From the NCBI RefSeq assembly GCF_019634775.1, contig NZ_JAHCAS010000002.1:310001-374000 (forward strand): a stretch of 64,000 nucleotides of DNA. The letters are read 5' to 3'. Under the pieces are notes generated by a model, which saw only the letters and a program-made list of their open reading frames with translations, ran no database searches and was not told the origin of the DNA. The translations under genes were made by a program, and so were the position numbers. This DNA comes from Dokdonella sp. (GTDB lineage Bacteria > Pseudomonadota > Gammaproteobacteria > Xanthomonadales > Rhodanobacteraceae). How positions within the stretch are numbered: position 1 is the first letter of the stretch; the number at the start of each line of letters is the position of its first letter. Shown here one piece after another: positions 9,573-19,943 of this stretch.

Positions 9573-10445
9573 TCAGGCCAGGCCGGCTTGCTTCATGACC
9601 TCGGCTGCGTAGTCCTCGACGACCTTCTCGATGCCCTCGCCGACCGCAATGCGGTGGAACGAAACCACCTCAGCGCCTTCTTTCTTCAGCACGGCGCCGA
9701 CGGTCTGGTCGGTGTCGATGACGAAAGGTTGGCCGGTCAGGGTCACCTCGTTGATGATCTTGTTGATCTTGCCGCTGATGATCTTCTCGAGGATCTCGGC
9801 CGGCTTGGCCTTGTCCTTCTCGGACATCTTGGCGAGTTCGATTTCCTTCTCCTTGGCGATGAAGTCGGCCGGGACATCCTTCTCGGCGATGTACGGCGGG
9901 TTCATCGCGGCGATGTGCATGGCGAGGTTGCGGGCAAGTTCGGGCGAGCCGCCCTTGACCTCGACAAGCACGCCGATGCGGCCGCCGTGCAGGTAGCCCG
10001 CCAGCGTGTTCGCACTGTCGATGCGCACGAGGCGGCGCAGCTGAACGTTCTCGCCGACCTTGGCGATGATCGCGGCACGCGCTTCCTCGACATTGCCTCC
10101 GCCCGGGAAGGCGGCGGCCTTCAGTGCCTCGACGTCCTTCGCATCGATCGCCGATTTGGCGACGTTGTCGGCGAAGGCGAGGAAGTTCTCGTCCTTGGCT
10201 ACGAAATCGGTCTCGCTGTTGATCTCGACGAGCACGGCCTTGCCGGGCGCCTGGCCGAGCACGATGCGGCCTTCCGCGGCGACGCGGTCGGCCTTCTTGT
10301 CGGCCTTGGCGAGACCTTGCTTGCGCAGCCACTCGACCGCGGCCTCGATGTCGCCACCGGTCTGGGTCAGGGCCTTCTTGCACTCCATCATGCCGGCGCC
10401 GGTGCGCTCGCGCAGTTCCTTGACGGTCTGGGCAGTGATTTCCAT
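9573..10445 (-). CDS. tsf: Elongation factor Ts
   Basis: Guanine-nucleotide exchange factor for EF-Tu. The 290-residue product opens [20 protein letters not shown], whose [15 protein letters not shown] is the N-terminal UBA-like signature, followed by the TDFVA core motif in [15 protein letters not shown], which inserts into EF-Tu. Length matches family members. It is preceded by rpsB with a 156-base gap and followed by a clear terminator, so rpsB-tsf form the expected two-gene operon. Confidence 0.97.
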   Translation of the reverse strand: MEITAQTVKELRERTGAGMMECKKALTQTGGDIEAAVEWLRKQGLAKADKKADRVAAEGRIVLGQAPGKAVLVEINSETDFVAKDENFLAFADNVAKSAIDAKDVEALKAAAFPGGGNVEEARAAIIAKVGENVQLRRLVRIDSANTLAGYLHGGRIGVLVEVKGGSPELARNLAMHIAAMNPPYIAEKDVPADFIAKEKEIELAKMSEKDKAKPAEILEKIISGKINKIINEVTLTGQPFVIDTDQTVGAVLKKEGAEVVSFHRIAVGEGIEKVVEDYAAEVMKQAGLA

Positions 10446-10601
10446 TGGAATACCTCACGTGAAAGCGCGGCGACGGGCGCCGCGCGGAAAGGGGATCGGG
10501 GCGGTGCGCCGGCACGCTGCCGGCGTCACCTGGACATCATCACCGGGCCTGGTGACGGGCCCGTGGCGGAACCATGCTGAGCGGTGGTCCCGCGACCGGT
10601 C

Positions 10602-11480
10602 TCACTCGGCGGTCTCGGCCTTGGCTTCGCCGCGCGGCTTGCTGCCGGCGGCAGGACGACGGCCCGACGGCGCCGCACCGCGCTTGGCCGGCGCCTTGCC
10701 GCGCGGAGCCTGCTTGCGGCGGTCGTCGACCTTGGCGACCGGGTTGCCTTCGGCGTCGAGCTCGACGAACTCGTCGTTGCCGACGGCGACGGCCGGAGCC
10801 GCGGCCTTGCCTTCGAGCACGGCGTCGGCGACGGCGCTGGCATAGAGCTGCACGGCGCGGATCGCGTCGTCGTTGCCGGGGATCGCGTAGTCGACCAGGC
10901 TCGGGTCGTAGTTCGTGTCGACCACGGCAACGACCGGAATGCCGAGTTTCTTGGCTTCCTCGATCGCGATGTTTTCGTGACCGATATCGATGACGAACAA
11001 CGCGTCCGGCAGGCGGTTCATATCCTTGATGCCGCCGAGCGACTTCTCGAGCTTCTCGCGCTCGCGCTCGATCTGCAGCACTTCGTGCTTGACCAGCTTG
11101 TTGAAGCTGCCGTCGGCGGCCATCGCCTCGATTTCCTTGAGGCGTGCGATCGACTGCTTGACCGTGCGGAAGTTGGTCAGCATGCCGCCGAGCCAGCGTG
11201 CGGCGACATAGGGCTGGCCGCAGCGTGCGGCTTCTTCCTTGATCGCCTCGCGCGCCGAGCGCTTGGTGCCGACGAACAGCAGGGTGCCGCGCTTCTGCGC
11301 GAGGCCCGACACGAAGTTCATCGCGTCGTTGAACAGCGGCAGCGTCTTCTCGAGGTTGATGATGTGGATGCGACCGCGTGCGCCGAAGATGTACGGCGCC
11401 ATGCGGGGATTCCAGTAACGGGTCTGATGGCCGAAGTGGACGCCCGCTTCGAGCATCTGGCGCATGGTGACTTGAGGCAT
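10602..11480 (-). CDS. rpsB: 30S ribosomal protein S2
   Basis: Small-subunit ribosomal protein. The start at 11480 gives 292 residues beginning [20 protein letters not shown], with the signature regions [31 protein letters not shown] and [16 protein letters not shown]. The core ends near residue 235. The last ~55 residues are a low-complexity basic tail rich in K, R, A and P, longer than in E. coli but common in Xanthomonadales S2. Start choice is fixed by the conserved N-terminus; a longer open frame upstream is the leader read as codons. Confidence 0.97.
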   Translation of the reverse strand: MPQVTMRQMLEAGVHFGHQTRYWNPRMAPYIFGARGRIHIINLEKTLPLFNDAMNFVSGLAQKRGTLLFVGTKRSAREAIKEEAARCGQPYVAARWLGGMLTNFRTVKQSIARLKEIEAMAADGSFNKLVKHEVLQIEREREKLEKSLGGIKDMNRLPDALFVIDIGHENIAIEEAKKLGIPVVAVVDTNYDPSLVDYAIPGNDDAIRAVQLYASAVADAVLEGKAAAPAVAVGNDEFVELDAEGNPVAKVDDRRKQAPRGKAPAKRGAAPSGRRPAAGSKPRGEAKAETAE

Positions 11481-11671
11481 GGTGCGAAAACTCCATCGAT
11501 GGGCAATCGCGCCGGTTGCATGTGCGGCGGACGAAGCCCGGGGTTGGGACCTCCACGTTCCCAGCGTTGACGACCTCCATCCGGGCGGCATGGCGCGCGG
11601 TGGAAGCACCCCGACAACGGTATCGGAACGTGTGTGGATTCGTTCCCTGGCGAGGGAACTGCGGGATTGTA
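11481..11671 (-). promoter_or_regulatory. rpsB promoter and structured leader
   Basis: On the minus strand CTACAAT (TACAAT at 11666-11671) is a good -10 box. Right after the expected start point comes a perfect hairpin, GTTCCCT-CGCC-AGGGAAC (11643-11660), and then about 160 further untranslated bases before the S2 ATG. A long leader with an early hairpin fits the known autoregulation of rpsB-tsf by S2, but the binding structure itself was not verified. Confidence 0.5.
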
Positions 11672-11800
11672 GCGTGAGACCGCGGTCCAGGGCCAGAGCG
11701 TCCCCGATCGATCCCGCGGTGGCGTGCGCGACCCGGTTGGCCCGCCGCGGTCCCAGCTGCACCGTGCCTTCGCGCCTCGCACCCCGTATCGCTCAGGGAC

Positions 11801-11950
11801 GCTCTGATCAATCCCGCAACGGCGTCACCGTGCTGGGCGGGCGCAGCCCGGCCTTGCGCCGGCTCGACAGACGGCCAGATTGGCATTGCCGTCGCGCCTT
11901 GATCTGCGCCCGCTCAGAACGGTGACGCCGTTGTGGGATCGATCGGAACA
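11801..11950. repeat. Palindromic MITE-like element, copy 1 of a dispersed family
   Basis: About 150 bases with long inverted arms. The left arm (11806-11851) starts GATCAATCCCGCAACGGCGT; the reverse complement of the right arm starts GATCGATCCCACAACGGCGT. The arms stay alike for roughly 45 bases, through the inner GGGCGCAG, with few mismatches. The core GCCGGCTCGACAGACGGCCA followed by GCCGTCGCGCCTTGAT recurs at 43541 and 49107. There is no coding frame with family character. It lies between the divergent rpsB and map. Confidence 0.7.
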
Positions 11951-11988
11951 TCCTTAAACTGTGCGGCCCTCTGCCACCCGCTATCACA

Positions 11989-12756
11989 ATGGCTGTGACC
12001 ATCAAGACCCCCGAACAGATCGAGAAGATGCGTGTCGCCGGCCGTCTGGCCGCCGAGGTGCTCGAGATGATCGGGGCGTACGTCAAGCCGGGCGTCAGCA
12101 CCGAGGAACTCGACCGCCTCTGCCACGACCACATCGTCAACGTGCAGAAGGCGATTCCGGCAAACGTCGGCTACAAGGGCTTTCCGAAGACCGTGTGCAC
12201 GTCGGTCAATCACGTGATCTGCCACGGCATTCCGGCACCGAACAAGATCCTCAAGGACGGCGACATCCTCAACATCGACGTCACCGTCATCAAGGACGGC
12301 TGGCATGGCGATACCAGCCGCATGTACTTCGTCGGCGAGCCTTCGGTCCTGGCCAAGCGCCTGGTCGAGACGACGTTCGAGGCGATGATGAAGGGCATCG
12401 GTGTGGTGCGTCCGGGCGCGACTCTCGGCGATATCGGCCACGCCATCCAGCGCGTCGCCGAGGCGCGCGGATTCTCGGTGGTGCGCGAGTATTGCGGGCA
12501 TGGCATCGGTCAGATCTACCACGAGGATCCGCAGGTGCTTCACTATGGCCAGGCCGGAACCGGCCTGACCCTGCAGAAGGGCATGACCTTTACCGTCGAG
12601 CCGATGATCAATGCCGGCAAGCCGCACACTCGCCTGCTCCCGGACGGCTGGACCGTGGTCACACGCGACCATTCGCTGTCGGCGCAGTGGGAGCACACGA
12701 TCACCGTCACCGACGATGGCTACGAGATCCTGACTCCCTGGCCACGGGCAGCCTGA
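11989..12756 (+). CDS. map: Methionine aminopeptidase type I
   Basis: Removes the initiator Met from nascent proteins; dinuclear metal enzyme of the pita-bread fold. The 255-residue protein starts MAVTIKTPEQIEKMRVAGRL. Metal ligands are seen in order: Asp of DVTVIKDGWHGD and the following Asp, His of GHGIG, Glu of FTVEPM and Glu of QWEHTI. VNHVICHGIP carries the substrate-side His. Length fits the type I family. It is divergent from rpsB and reads toward glnD with an 11-base gap, the conserved map-glnD order. Confidence 0.97.
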   Translation: MAVTIKTPEQIEKMRVAGRLAAEVLEMIGAYVKPGVSTEELDRLCHDHIVNVQKAIPANVGYKGFPKTVCTSVNHVICHGIPAPNKILKDGDILNIDVTVIKDGWHGDTSRMYFVGEPSVLAKRLVETTFEAMMKGIGVVRPGATLGDIGHAIQRVAEARGFSVVREYCGHGIGQIYHEDPQVLHYGQAGTGLTLQKGMTFTVEPMINAGKPHTRLLPDGWTVVTRDHSLSAQWEHTITVTDDGYEILTPWPRAA

Positions 12757-12767
12757 GGCACGCTGCC

Positions 12768-15458
12768 ATGGCCGCCACCGCCGAGGTGCCGGTCCCGCCC
12801 TTGCCGCGTCTGGCCGCAGCTGTTCCGCGCGGTGGTGTGGTTGGTCCGGCGCGGCTCGCCCTGCGTCAGTTCCTTGCCGACTACGACCGCGACCTTGCCG
12901 GTGCCTTCCGGGATGGTGTCGCGGCGACCGCGTTGGTGCGGGCGCGCGCCGAGGCCGTGCGTCGCCTGCTCGACTACGCCTGGTGCTCCTGGCTCGGCGA
13001 CACCGACCAGGCGGCCCTGCTCGCGGTCGGTGGCTTCGGCCGTGGCGAGTTGTTCCCGCACTCCGACGTCGACATGCTGATCCTCACGGTCGACGCGCCG
13101 CAGCCGCACCTCGTGCGTGCGATCGAGGCTTTCGCAGCCTGTCTGTGGGACATCGGGCTCAAGCCCGGCCTGGCGGTGCGTGATCTTGGCGGTTGCCGTG
13201 CACTCGCCGCCGAGGACGTCAGCGTCTACACCAATCTGCTCGAAGCCGGCTGGATCGGCGGCGCGCGCCCGCTCGCCGACGCCTTGCTCAGCCGTCTGCC
13301 CGACGAAAGCCTGTGGACACCGGCGCGATTCCTCGCCACCAAGCAGGCCGAGCAGACGGCGCGCCACCAGCGCTTCGGCGACACCGCCTACAACCTCGAG
13401 CCGCATCTCAAGGATGGCCCCGGTGGCCTGCGCGACCTGCACATGATCGGCTGGCTTGGTCGCGCGATCGTCGGCTCCGGTGATCCGGCGACGATGGTCG
13501 AAGCCGGCCTGCTCGATCCCGTCGACGCCGATGCGCTCGGGGCGGCGCGGGCGACGCTGTTCCGCATCCGCCATGCGCTGCATCTGCTCGCGCGGCGCGC
13601 CGAGGAACGCCTTCTGTTCGACTACCAGCGCGACCTGGCCGCTGCGCTCGGCTACCGCGACGAGCACGCCGACAACCTCGGCGTCGAACAATGCATGCAG
13701 GACTATTTCCGTGCCGCGCGTGCCATCGGCGGCATCAACGAGGAACTGCTCGTGCGCTGCGGCGAACGGCTGTCGCCGTCAGTGGATGCACCGGTCGTGC
13801 TGGCGGAGGGGGTCGTGCGCGTCGGCGACCGTCTTGACGTGATCGAAGCACAACGCCTGCGCGAGGCACCCGAGGCGCTGATCGAACTGTATGCACTGTT
13901 CGCACGTGAGCCGGGCCTGCGTGGCCTGCGTGCGAATGCCCTGCGCCTCGTGCGCCTGACCCTGGCCGAGCCCGGCTTTGACCTCGAACACCCGGCCGTG
14001 TATGCGGCCCTGCGCGAGCTGCTCGACCTCGGCGCGCCGGCGGTGGAATCGCTGGCGGCGATGGCGCGCCACGGCGTGCTTGCACGGCTCATTCCAGGTT
14101 TCGCCCGCGTCACCGGGCGCATGCAGTACGACCTGTTCCATGTCTACACGGTCGACGAACATACCTTGCGCGTGCTGCGCTTCATCGCGCGCTTCGCCGA
14201 CGAAACCGGTGCGGAGGCATTCCCGCTCGCGCATGCCGTGTTCAGGCGCCTGCCCAAGGTGTCGCTGCTGCTGCTTGCAGGCTTGTTCCATGACATCGCC
14301 AAGGGACGCGGTGGCGACCATTCGGTGCTCGGCGAGGAGGATGCGCGCGCGTTCTGCGCGAAGCTGGGCCTCGGCAGTGCGGCCATCGAACGTGTCGCCT
14401 GGCTGGTGCGCTGGCATTTGCTGATGAGCGTCACTGCACAACGCCAGGACATCACCGATCCGGACGTGATCGCGCGCTTCGCCGAGCAGGTCGGTGACTG
14501 GGAACGCCTGGACTACCTCTATCTGCTGACCGTCGCCGACATCAACGGCACCAGTCCGAAGCTGTGGAACGGCTGGCGTGACCGCCTCCTCGCGGAGCTC
14601 TACGCGGCGACACGTTACGTGCTGCGCGGGGGAGCCGGCGAGCTGCCGCAGGCCGACGAACGCATGGCCGAGACACGCCAGCGCGCCGAGGCGATCCTGG
14701 TAGCCCAAGGTGTCGATGCCGTGCATGCGGCGCGTGTGCTCGATGGCTTCCCCGACGAAAGCTTCCTGCGCTACCGGCCGGAGCAGGTGGCCTGGCAGGC
14801 CAGTGCGATGGCTGCGCATGCCGATCCGGCACAGCCGCTCGTGCACGTGCGGGCACAGGGCGCGCGCGGTACCAGTGAAGTGTTCGTGCATACGCGCGAC
14901 CGCGACGGCCTGTTTTCGACGATCACCGCGGTGCTCGACCGCCTGCAGCTCGATGTGGTCGAGGCACGCCTGCTTCCGGGCCAGGCCGGCCGCGTGTTCG
15001 ACACGTTCTATGTACTCGATGCGCATGGCCGGCCGCTCGGCTCGGACGAGGATGTGGCCGCGATAGAGGCTGCGTTGCGCAATGCGTTGTCGCGCGAGCG
15101 GCTCGACGAGACAGCGCCACGGCGCACGGTGCCGCGCAGGCTGCGCCACTTCCATATCGCGCCGCGCCTCGTCTTCAGCAGCGAGGGCGAACGTACCCGC
15201 GTCGGTTTGGTCTGTTCGGACCGCCCTGGTCTGCTCGCTGCGGTCGCGCAGGCCTTCCGTGCGACCGGCGTGCGCGTGCATGATGCACGCATCGCGACGT
15301 TCGGCGAGCGCGTGGAAGACTTCTTCCTCGTCTCCGATACGCACGACCGGCCGCTCGACGCGATCATCGAAAGCGCCCTGCGCGAGGCGTTGAGCGAACG
15401 CCTCGATGCCGCACCCGTACCGAAGGCCCAGCATGCCAGCCATCGAATCGATCATTGA
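12768..15458 (+). CDS. glnD: Bifunctional uridylyltransferase/uridylyl-removing enzyme GlnD
   Basis: Nitrogen sensor that uridylylates PII proteins when glutamine is low and removes UMP when it is high. The 896-residue product contains the nucleotidyltransferase motif [18 protein letters not shown] (about residues 85-105), a PII-UTase middle region with [16 protein letters not shown], an HD domain with [13 protein letters not shown] (about 505-515), and two C-terminal ACT domains beginning [16 protein letters not shown] and [21 protein letters not shown] 12768 was chosen; the frame is open upstream through map, but those codons are shadow. Its end overlaps dapD by 26 bases. Confidence 0.97.
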   Translation: MAATAEVPVPPLPRLAAAVPRGGVVGPARLALRQFLADYDRDLAGAFRDGVAATALVRARAEAVRRLLDYAWCSWLGDTDQAALLAVGGFGRGELFPHSDVDMLILTVDAPQPHLVRAIEAFAACLWDIGLKPGLAVRDLGGCRALAAEDVSVYTNLLEAGWIGGARPLADALLSRLPDESLWTPARFLATKQAEQTARHQRFGDTAYNLEPHLKDGPGGLRDLHMIGWLGRAIVGSGDPATMVEAGLLDPVDADALGAARATLFRIRHALHLLARRAEERLLFDYQRDLAAALGYRDEHADNLGVEQCMQDYFRAARAIGGINEELLVRCGERLSPSVDAPVVLAEGVVRVGDRLDVIEAQRLREAPEALIELYALFAREPGLRGLRANALRLVRLTLAEPGFDLEHPAVYAALRELLDLGAPAVESLAAMARHGVLARLIPGFARVTGRMQYDLFHVYTVDEHTLRVLRFIARFADETGAEAFPLAHAVFRRLPKVSLLLLAGLFHDIAKGRGGDHSVLGEEDARAFCAKLGLGSAAIERVAWLVRWHLLMSVTAQRQDITDPDVIARFAEQVGDWERLDYLYLLTVADINGTSPKLWNGWRDRLLAELYAATRYVLRGGAGELPQADERMAETRQRAEAILVAQGVDAVHAARVLDGFPDESFLRYRPEQVAWQASAMAAHADPAQPLVHVRAQGARGTSEVFVHTRDRDGLFSTITAVLDRLQLDVVEARLLPGQAGRVFDTFYVLDAHGRPLGSDEDVAAIEAALRNALSRERLDETAPRRTVPRRLRHFHIAPRLVFSSEGERTRVGLVCSDRPGLLAAVAQAFRATGVRVHDARIATFGERVEDFFLVSDTHDRPLDAIIESALREALSERLDAAPVPKAQHASHRIDH

Positions 15459-16254
15459 ATCTGCCTGGGAACGCCGCAACCAGCTCGATGCCGGCGAGGT
15501 CGAGGCCGAGATCCGTCCAGCCGTCGAACAGGTGCTCGATGGGCTCGAGTGCGGGCGACTGCGCATTGCCGAGCGCGGCGACGATGGCCATTGGCAGGTG
15601 CATGCCTGGCTCAAGCAGGCGGTGTTGCTGTACTTCCGCATCAATCCAAACCGGGTCATGGATGGTGGTCCGGCCGCGGCCTGGGACAAGGTGCCGCTGC
15701 GGTTCGCCGGGGACGGCGCACAAGCGCTGGCCGGGCTCGGTGCGCGCGTGGTGCCGGGAGCGCTGGTACGTCGCGGCGCGCATGTCGCGCGCGATGCCGT
15801 ACTGATGCCGAGCTACGTCAACATCGGTGCACACGTCGGTGCCGGCACGATGGTCGATACCTGGGCCACGGTCGGTTCCTGCGCGCAGATCGGCGCGCGC
15901 GTGCATCTTTCCGGCGGAGTCGGCATCGGCGGCGTGCTCGAACCCCTGCAGGCGAACCCGACCATCATCGAGGACGACTGCTTCATCGGCGCACGCTCGG
16001 AGGTCGTCGAGGGCGTGATCGTCGAGCAGGGCAGCGTGATCGGCATGGGCGTCTTCCTCGGTCAGTCGACGAAGATCTTCGACCGCACGACCGGTGAAAC
16101 ACGCTACGGCCGCGTGCCGGCCGGCAGCGTGGTCGTCGCCGGGTCCTTGCCGGCCGCCGATGGCAGCCACAGCCTGTATGCCGCCATCATCGTCAAGAAG
16201 GTCGACGCCAAAACGCGCGCCAAAACCGCGATCAACGAATTGCTGAGGGCCTGA
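15433..16254 (+). CDS. dapD: 2,3,4,5-tetrahydropyridine-2,6-dicarboxylate N-succinyltransferase
   Basis: Succinyl-CoA-dependent step of the succinylase branch of lysine/diaminopimelate synthesis. The 273-residue protein starts [19 protein letters not shown]. An N-terminal helical domain is followed by hexapeptide repeats, with the conserved run [20 protein letters not shown] then [23 protein letters not shown] and [16 protein letters not shown]. Length matches DapD. The start lies inside the glnD 3' end; an earlier in-frame ATG at 15406 is possible but the extra nine residues are not family-like. Confidence 0.96.
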   Translation: MPAIESIIESAWERRNQLDAGEVEAEIRPAVEQVLDGLECGRLRIAERGDDGHWQVHAWLKQAVLLYFRINPNRVMDGGPAAAWDKVPLRFAGDGAQALAGLGARVVPGALVRRGAHVARDAVLMPSYVNIGAHVGAGTMVDTWATVGSCAQIGARVHLSGGVGIGGVLEPLQANPTIIEDDCFIGARSEVVEGVIVEQGSVIGMGVFLGQSTKIFDRTTGETRYGRVPAGSVVVAGSLPAADGSHSLYAAIIVKKVDAKTRAKTAINELLRA

Positions 16255-16258
16255 CGAC

Positions 16259-16621
16259 ATGGCGATCGAGGTCTACGGCCTGGACAAGTGCAGCACCTGC
16301 GTCAAGGCACGCAAGTGGTTGGATAGGCACGGCGTCGACTATCGTTTCGTCGACTACCGCGAGCAGCGCGTGCCGGCGGAGAAGCTGAAGCGCTGGGCCG
16401 AGGCGGTCGGTGGTTTCGACCAGTTGGTCAACCGCAGCGGCATGACCTGGCGCAACCTCGCGCCGGCGCGCAAGGCGCCGGGTTCCGATGCCGAGTGGAC
16501 CCTGCTGATCAGGGAATACCCGGCCCTGGTGCGCCGGCCGCTGGTGGTGCTCGCCGATGGCGACATCAGCCTCGGCTTCAGCGACGCCTTGTTCGCGCGG
16601 CTGTTCGGCAAGGCGAAATGA
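16259..16621 (+). CDS. ArsC/Spx-type thioredoxin-fold protein (YffB-like)
   Basis: A 120-residue protein of the arsenate-reductase-like family that contains YffB. The sequence [20 protein letters not shown] carries CSTC, a two-cysteine thioredoxin-type pair close to the N-terminus; [15 protein letters not shown] is the family's conserved C-terminal block with the cis-Pro region. It lies between dapD and dapE, as yffB does beside dapE in many gammaproteobacteria, but a role in lysine synthesis is not established. Arsenate reduction is also unproven. Its stop overlaps the dapE ATG. Confidence 0.85.
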   Translation: MAIEVYGLDKCSTCVKARKWLDRHGVDYRFVDYREQRVPAEKLKRWAEAVGGFDQLVNRSGMTWRNLAPARKAPGSDAEWTLLIREYPALVRRPLVVLADGDISLGFSDALFARLFGKAK

Positions 16622-17766
16622 GCGGGCACTCGCTGGTATTCGAGCTGACGTCGGATCTGATCCGGCGCGTCTCGGTGACGCCGGACGACGCCGGCTGCCA
16701 GGCCGTGCTCGCCGCACGTCTGGCCACCGCCGGTTTCCAAATCGAGCAGCTGCGCTACGGCGAGGTCGACAATCTGTGGGCGACGCATGGCCGGGGCCGT
16801 CCGGTGTTCGTCCTGCTCGGCCATACCGACGTGGTGCCGAGCGGGCCGCCCGAGGCCTGGACGAGTCCGCCGTTCGAGCCGGCGATCCGTGATGGTCGCC
16901 TGTACGGGCGCGGCGCCGCCGACATGAAGTCCGGCGTGGCGGCGATGGTCGTCGCCGCCGAGGATTTCGTGCGCCGCCATCCCGATCACACCGGCACCCT
17001 GGCAATCCTCGTGACCAGCGACGAGGAAGGGCGCTCGATCGACGGTGTGCGCCGCGTTGTTGAGGAGTTCCGCCGGCGCGGCCAGCCGATCGACTTCTGC
17101 CTGGTCGGCGAACCTTCCTCGCAGCGGGCGCTTGGTGACCTGATTCGGGTCGGCCGGCGTGGCTCCTTGAGCGGGCATCTGGTCGTGCGCGGCGTGCAGG
17201 GCCATGTCGCCTACCCGGAAAAGGCGCGCAACCCGATCCACGCCGCCGCGCCTGCGCTGGCCGAGTTGGCAGCGACGCGCTGGGACGAGGGTGATGCGGA
17301 TTTCCCTCCGACCTCGTTCCAGATATCGAACCTCAGCGCCGGGACCGGTGCCGGCAATGTCATTCCGGGCGCGCTGACCGTGCTGTTCAATTTCCGCTTC
17401 GGCACCGCGAGCAGCGCGGCGGGTCTGCGCGCGCGCGTGGAGGAATGCCTGCAGCGTCATGGTCTGGACTTCGTGCTCGACTGGGACCTGTCGGGCGAGC
17501 CGTTCCTGACCCCACCCGGATCATTGCGCGATGCGGTCGAGGCGGCCGTGCAGGCCTGCTGCGCTCGCCGGCCCGAGGCCAGTACCGGTGGCGGCACCTC
17601 GGACGGGCGCTTCATCGCGCCCCTCGGTGCGGAAGTGGTCGAACTCGGCCCGGTCAATGCCAGCATCCACCAGGTCGACGAGCACATCGACCTGGCCGAA
17701 CTCGAGGCCCTGCCGGTGCTGTATGGCGAGGTCATTGCGCGCTGCCTCGAAAAGCATCGCCCGTGA
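16618..17766 (+). CDS. dapE: Succinyl-diaminopimelate desuccinylase
   Basis: Zinc M20-family hydrolase that frees LL-diaminopimelate from its N-succinyl form. The 382-residue protein has [12 protein letters not shown] (metal His and catalytic Asp), [12 protein letters not shown] (bridging Asp), [11 protein letters not shown] (catalytic Glu and metal Glu), VGEPSS, and the C-terminal metal His in [23 protein letters not shown] is the DapE-specific block. The ATG overlaps the upstream stop (ATGA). The 298 bases downstream to 18064 hold no gene; an AT-rich TGGTAATAAT around 17840 could be a -10 region for the next operon, but this is weak. Confidence 0.96.
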   Translation: MSGHSLVFELTSDLIRRVSVTPDDAGCQAVLAARLATAGFQIEQLRYGEVDNLWATHGRGRPVFVLLGHTDVVPSGPPEAWTSPPFEPAIRDGRLYGRGAADMKSGVAAMVVAAEDFVRRHPDHTGTLAILVTSDEEGRSIDGVRRVVEEFRRRGQPIDFCLVGEPSSQRALGDLIRVGRRGSLSGHLVVRGVQGHVAYPEKARNPIHAAAPALAELAATRWDEGDADFPPTSFQISNLSAGTGAGNVIPGALTVLFNFRFGTASSAAGLRARVEECLQRHGLDFVLDWDLSGEPFLTPPGSLRDAVEAAVQACCARRPEASTGGGTSDGRFIAPLGAEVVELGPVNASIHQVDEHIDLAELEALPVLYGEVIARCLEKHRP

Positions 17767-18064
17767 GCGGGCTCCGGCGGGCGTCTGCCCATTCAGGTTG
17801 TGAGGATGCGCCCCATTCGGCGACTTCGGTCGGCCGTTTGTGGTAATAATCGCGAGTCGGTCCGCACCGATGTGCGCTGCCGACCTCCGGACGATCATCC
17901 ATGGACACTCGCGGGCGCGTTCCCTTTCATCGGAAGCGTGCGCTGACTTGCAGGTTGCGCCGGATGGTTTCAGGGGAAACTCTCGCGCCATGCCGGCGGA
18001 GTGCCGGTCGCATATCGGGGTAAGTGCGTTGTCGTACGAAGTGGTTTCGGCTGTGCGGGCCCGG

Positions 18065-19936
18065 ATGGCGATCGGGCGCCTGCTTATTCTTCTGTGCCTT
18101 TCCTGCGTCGCCGGGATGGCGATCGCTCTCGATTTCACGCCGCACGGTACCCAGCCGGGCCTGCTGTGGGGGCTGGAGGAGCCGGAAGGCTGTTCATCCT
18201 GCCATCGCGGTTTCAGCGGCACCCGGCCGTCGTTCATGCCGCAGAACACCTGGGGTGGCTCGATGATGGCAAATGCCGCGCGCGACCCTTTGTTCTGGGC
18301 TGCGCTCGATGTCGCCAACAAGGACTTCCCCGGCGCCGGCGATTTCTGCCTGCGTTGTCATACGCCGCCGGGCTGGCTCGGCGGTCGCGTGGTCAAGGCC
18401 ATCGGCGGCGGCAACAATGGCCCGACGGGTGCCATGGGCTGCAAGCTCGGCGGTGACTATGATGACTTCGACTTCAAGGGCAACGACTTCGCCGGCATCA
18501 CCTGCCATTTCTGCCATCGCATGATGCCGACCGGCCCGGCCGGCGAGCCCGGCATGATCGGCAACGCGAACATCTGGATCGACAACACGACCGAATGCTT
18601 CACCCCGGACGGCTCGAGCTACGGCGGCCCTTGCCGGTATGGCCCCTACACCTACAGCGACGGCTTCCTGACCCCGCCGCATGGTTGGGTCCAGTCGAGC
18701 TACCACACGAAGTCGGCGCTGTGCGGGACCTGCCATGACGTCACCTCGCCGGATACCGACAAGGGCCCGCTCAAGACCCTCGTGCTCGAAGGTGGCGTGG
18801 CGACCACGCGGCCGTTCCCGATCGAGCGTACCTATTCGGAATGGACACGCAGCCTGTTCGCCGACCTGATCTTCCGTGACGGCCTGGGCGAGGGTGCGTC
18901 CGGCACACCGGCGCTGGCACGCGAGCAGCACTGCCAGGACTGCCACATGCGCAGTTCCGAGGATCCGACGGCGCTGGCCTGCAACCAGAATCCGCCCGGT
19001 TCACGCACGGGCAACCTGCCGATGCACGAGTTCGTCGGCGCCAACGCCTGGATTCCCGAGATCCTCAAGAACGAATACGGTGGTTCGGGAGGTCTGGATC
19101 GCGAAGCCGATTTTGACCGCACGATTGCCGCGGCAAAGGCCATGCTCACCTCGGCGGCCCAGGTCGAGACGACGATCACCGCTTACACCGCGCCGACCGT
19201 GTCGACGGCCGGCTCGATCAGCGTGCGGGTCAAGGTGACCAACCTCGGTGGACACAAGCTGCCGACCGGATACGGCGAAGGCCGGCGCATGTGGCTGAAT
19301 GTGAAGGCGGTCAGCGCAACGGACACCGTGCTCGCCGAGAGCGCGGCCTGGGACGCCACGACCGGGGTGCTGACCGAGGATGCGCAGGCCAAGGTCTACG
19401 AAGTCCTGCAGGGCATCTGGACGCCAGGTTCGCCGGGCGAGTGCGTGGTCGAGGTCGGCGGCAAGAAGAAGTTCCACTTCGTGCTGAACAACTGCGTGCG
19501 CAAGGACAACCGCATCCCGCCGCTCGGCTTCCGCCCGAAGACGGCAAGTGACCCGAATGGCGACGAAGTGCGCCCGGTCGCCTATGCCTATCCGGAGACA
19601 TCCCCAGGCTCGGGCGTGCTGGTCAACTACGACGTCACCGATTACACCTTCCCGCTGCCGGCTGGCGCGGCCCGCCCGATCCGCGTCGATGCGCGCCTGC
19701 AGTTCCAGACCGCGAGCAAGGAATACATCGAGTTCCTGCGTGACCAAGCCATCACCGCGCCGGTGATCCCGGCCGAGAACACCATGTGTGCGGGCGAACC
19801 GAATCGTCCGTTCGATGTCGGCCCGCAGTCGCTCTCGCGCGGGGAATACATGTACGAACTCTGGTCGAACCCGGCCTACGGCAAGTCGCCACCGGAGACG
19901 GCCGGCAATCCATCCAGCGTGACGACGGCGAATTGA
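18065..19936 (+). CDS. Secreted five-heme c-type cytochrome
   Basis: A 623-residue exported protein. The start at 18065 gives signal peptide MAIGRLLILLCLSCVAGMAI; a longer frame back to 17840 lacks signal character in its extra part. Five CxxCH heme sites are visible: CSSCH 43-47, CLRCH 95-99, CHFCH 147-151, CGTCH 220-224 and CQDCH 290-294. The C-terminal half (from about 370) has no heme site and looks like beta-sandwich domains, with NLGGHKLPTGYGEGRRMWL. It should sit in the periplasm or at the outer membrane and move electrons. It heads a compact operon; the next ATG is only 7 bases away. The specific partner is unknown. Confidence 0.85.
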   Translation: MAIGRLLILLCLSCVAGMAIALDFTPHGTQPGLLWGLEEPEGCSSCHRGFSGTRPSFMPQNTWGGSMMANAARDPLFWAALDVANKDFPGAGDFCLRCHTPPGWLGGRVVKAIGGGNNGPTGAMGCKLGGDYDDFDFKGNDFAGITCHFCHRMMPTGPAGEPGMIGNANIWIDNTTECFTPDGSSYGGPCRYGPYTYSDGFLTPPHGWVQSSYHTKSALCGTCHDVTSPDTDKGPLKTLVLEGGVATTRPFPIERTYSEWTRSLFADLIFRDGLGEGASGTPALAREQHCQDCHMRSSEDPTALACNQNPPGSRTGNLPMHEFVGANAWIPEILKNEYGGSGGLDREADFDRTIAAAKAMLTSAAQVETTITAYTAPTVSTAGSISVRVKVTNLGGHKLPTGYGEGRRMWLNVKAVSATDTVLAESAAWDATTGVLTEDAQAKVYEVLQGIWTPGSPGECVVEVGGKKKFHFVLNNCVRKDNRIPPLGFRPKTASDPNGDEVRPVAYAYPETSPGSGVLVNYDVTDYTFPLPAGAARPIRVDARLQFQTASKEYIEFLRDQAITAPVIPAENTMCAGEPNRPFDVGPQSLSRGEYMYELWSNPAYGKSPPETAGNPSSVTTAN

Positions 19937-19943
19937 GGTGACC

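Noticed and set aside
11961-12767. Extension of the glnD frame upstream through map
   Set aside because: The extra codons are the map gene read out of frame. GlnD length from ATG 12768 is normal.
17767-18064. Additional N-terminal part of the cytochrome starting at 17840
   Set aside because: The extra 75 residues contain no export signal at the start, whereas MAIGRLLILLCLSC at 18065 is a proper signal peptide.
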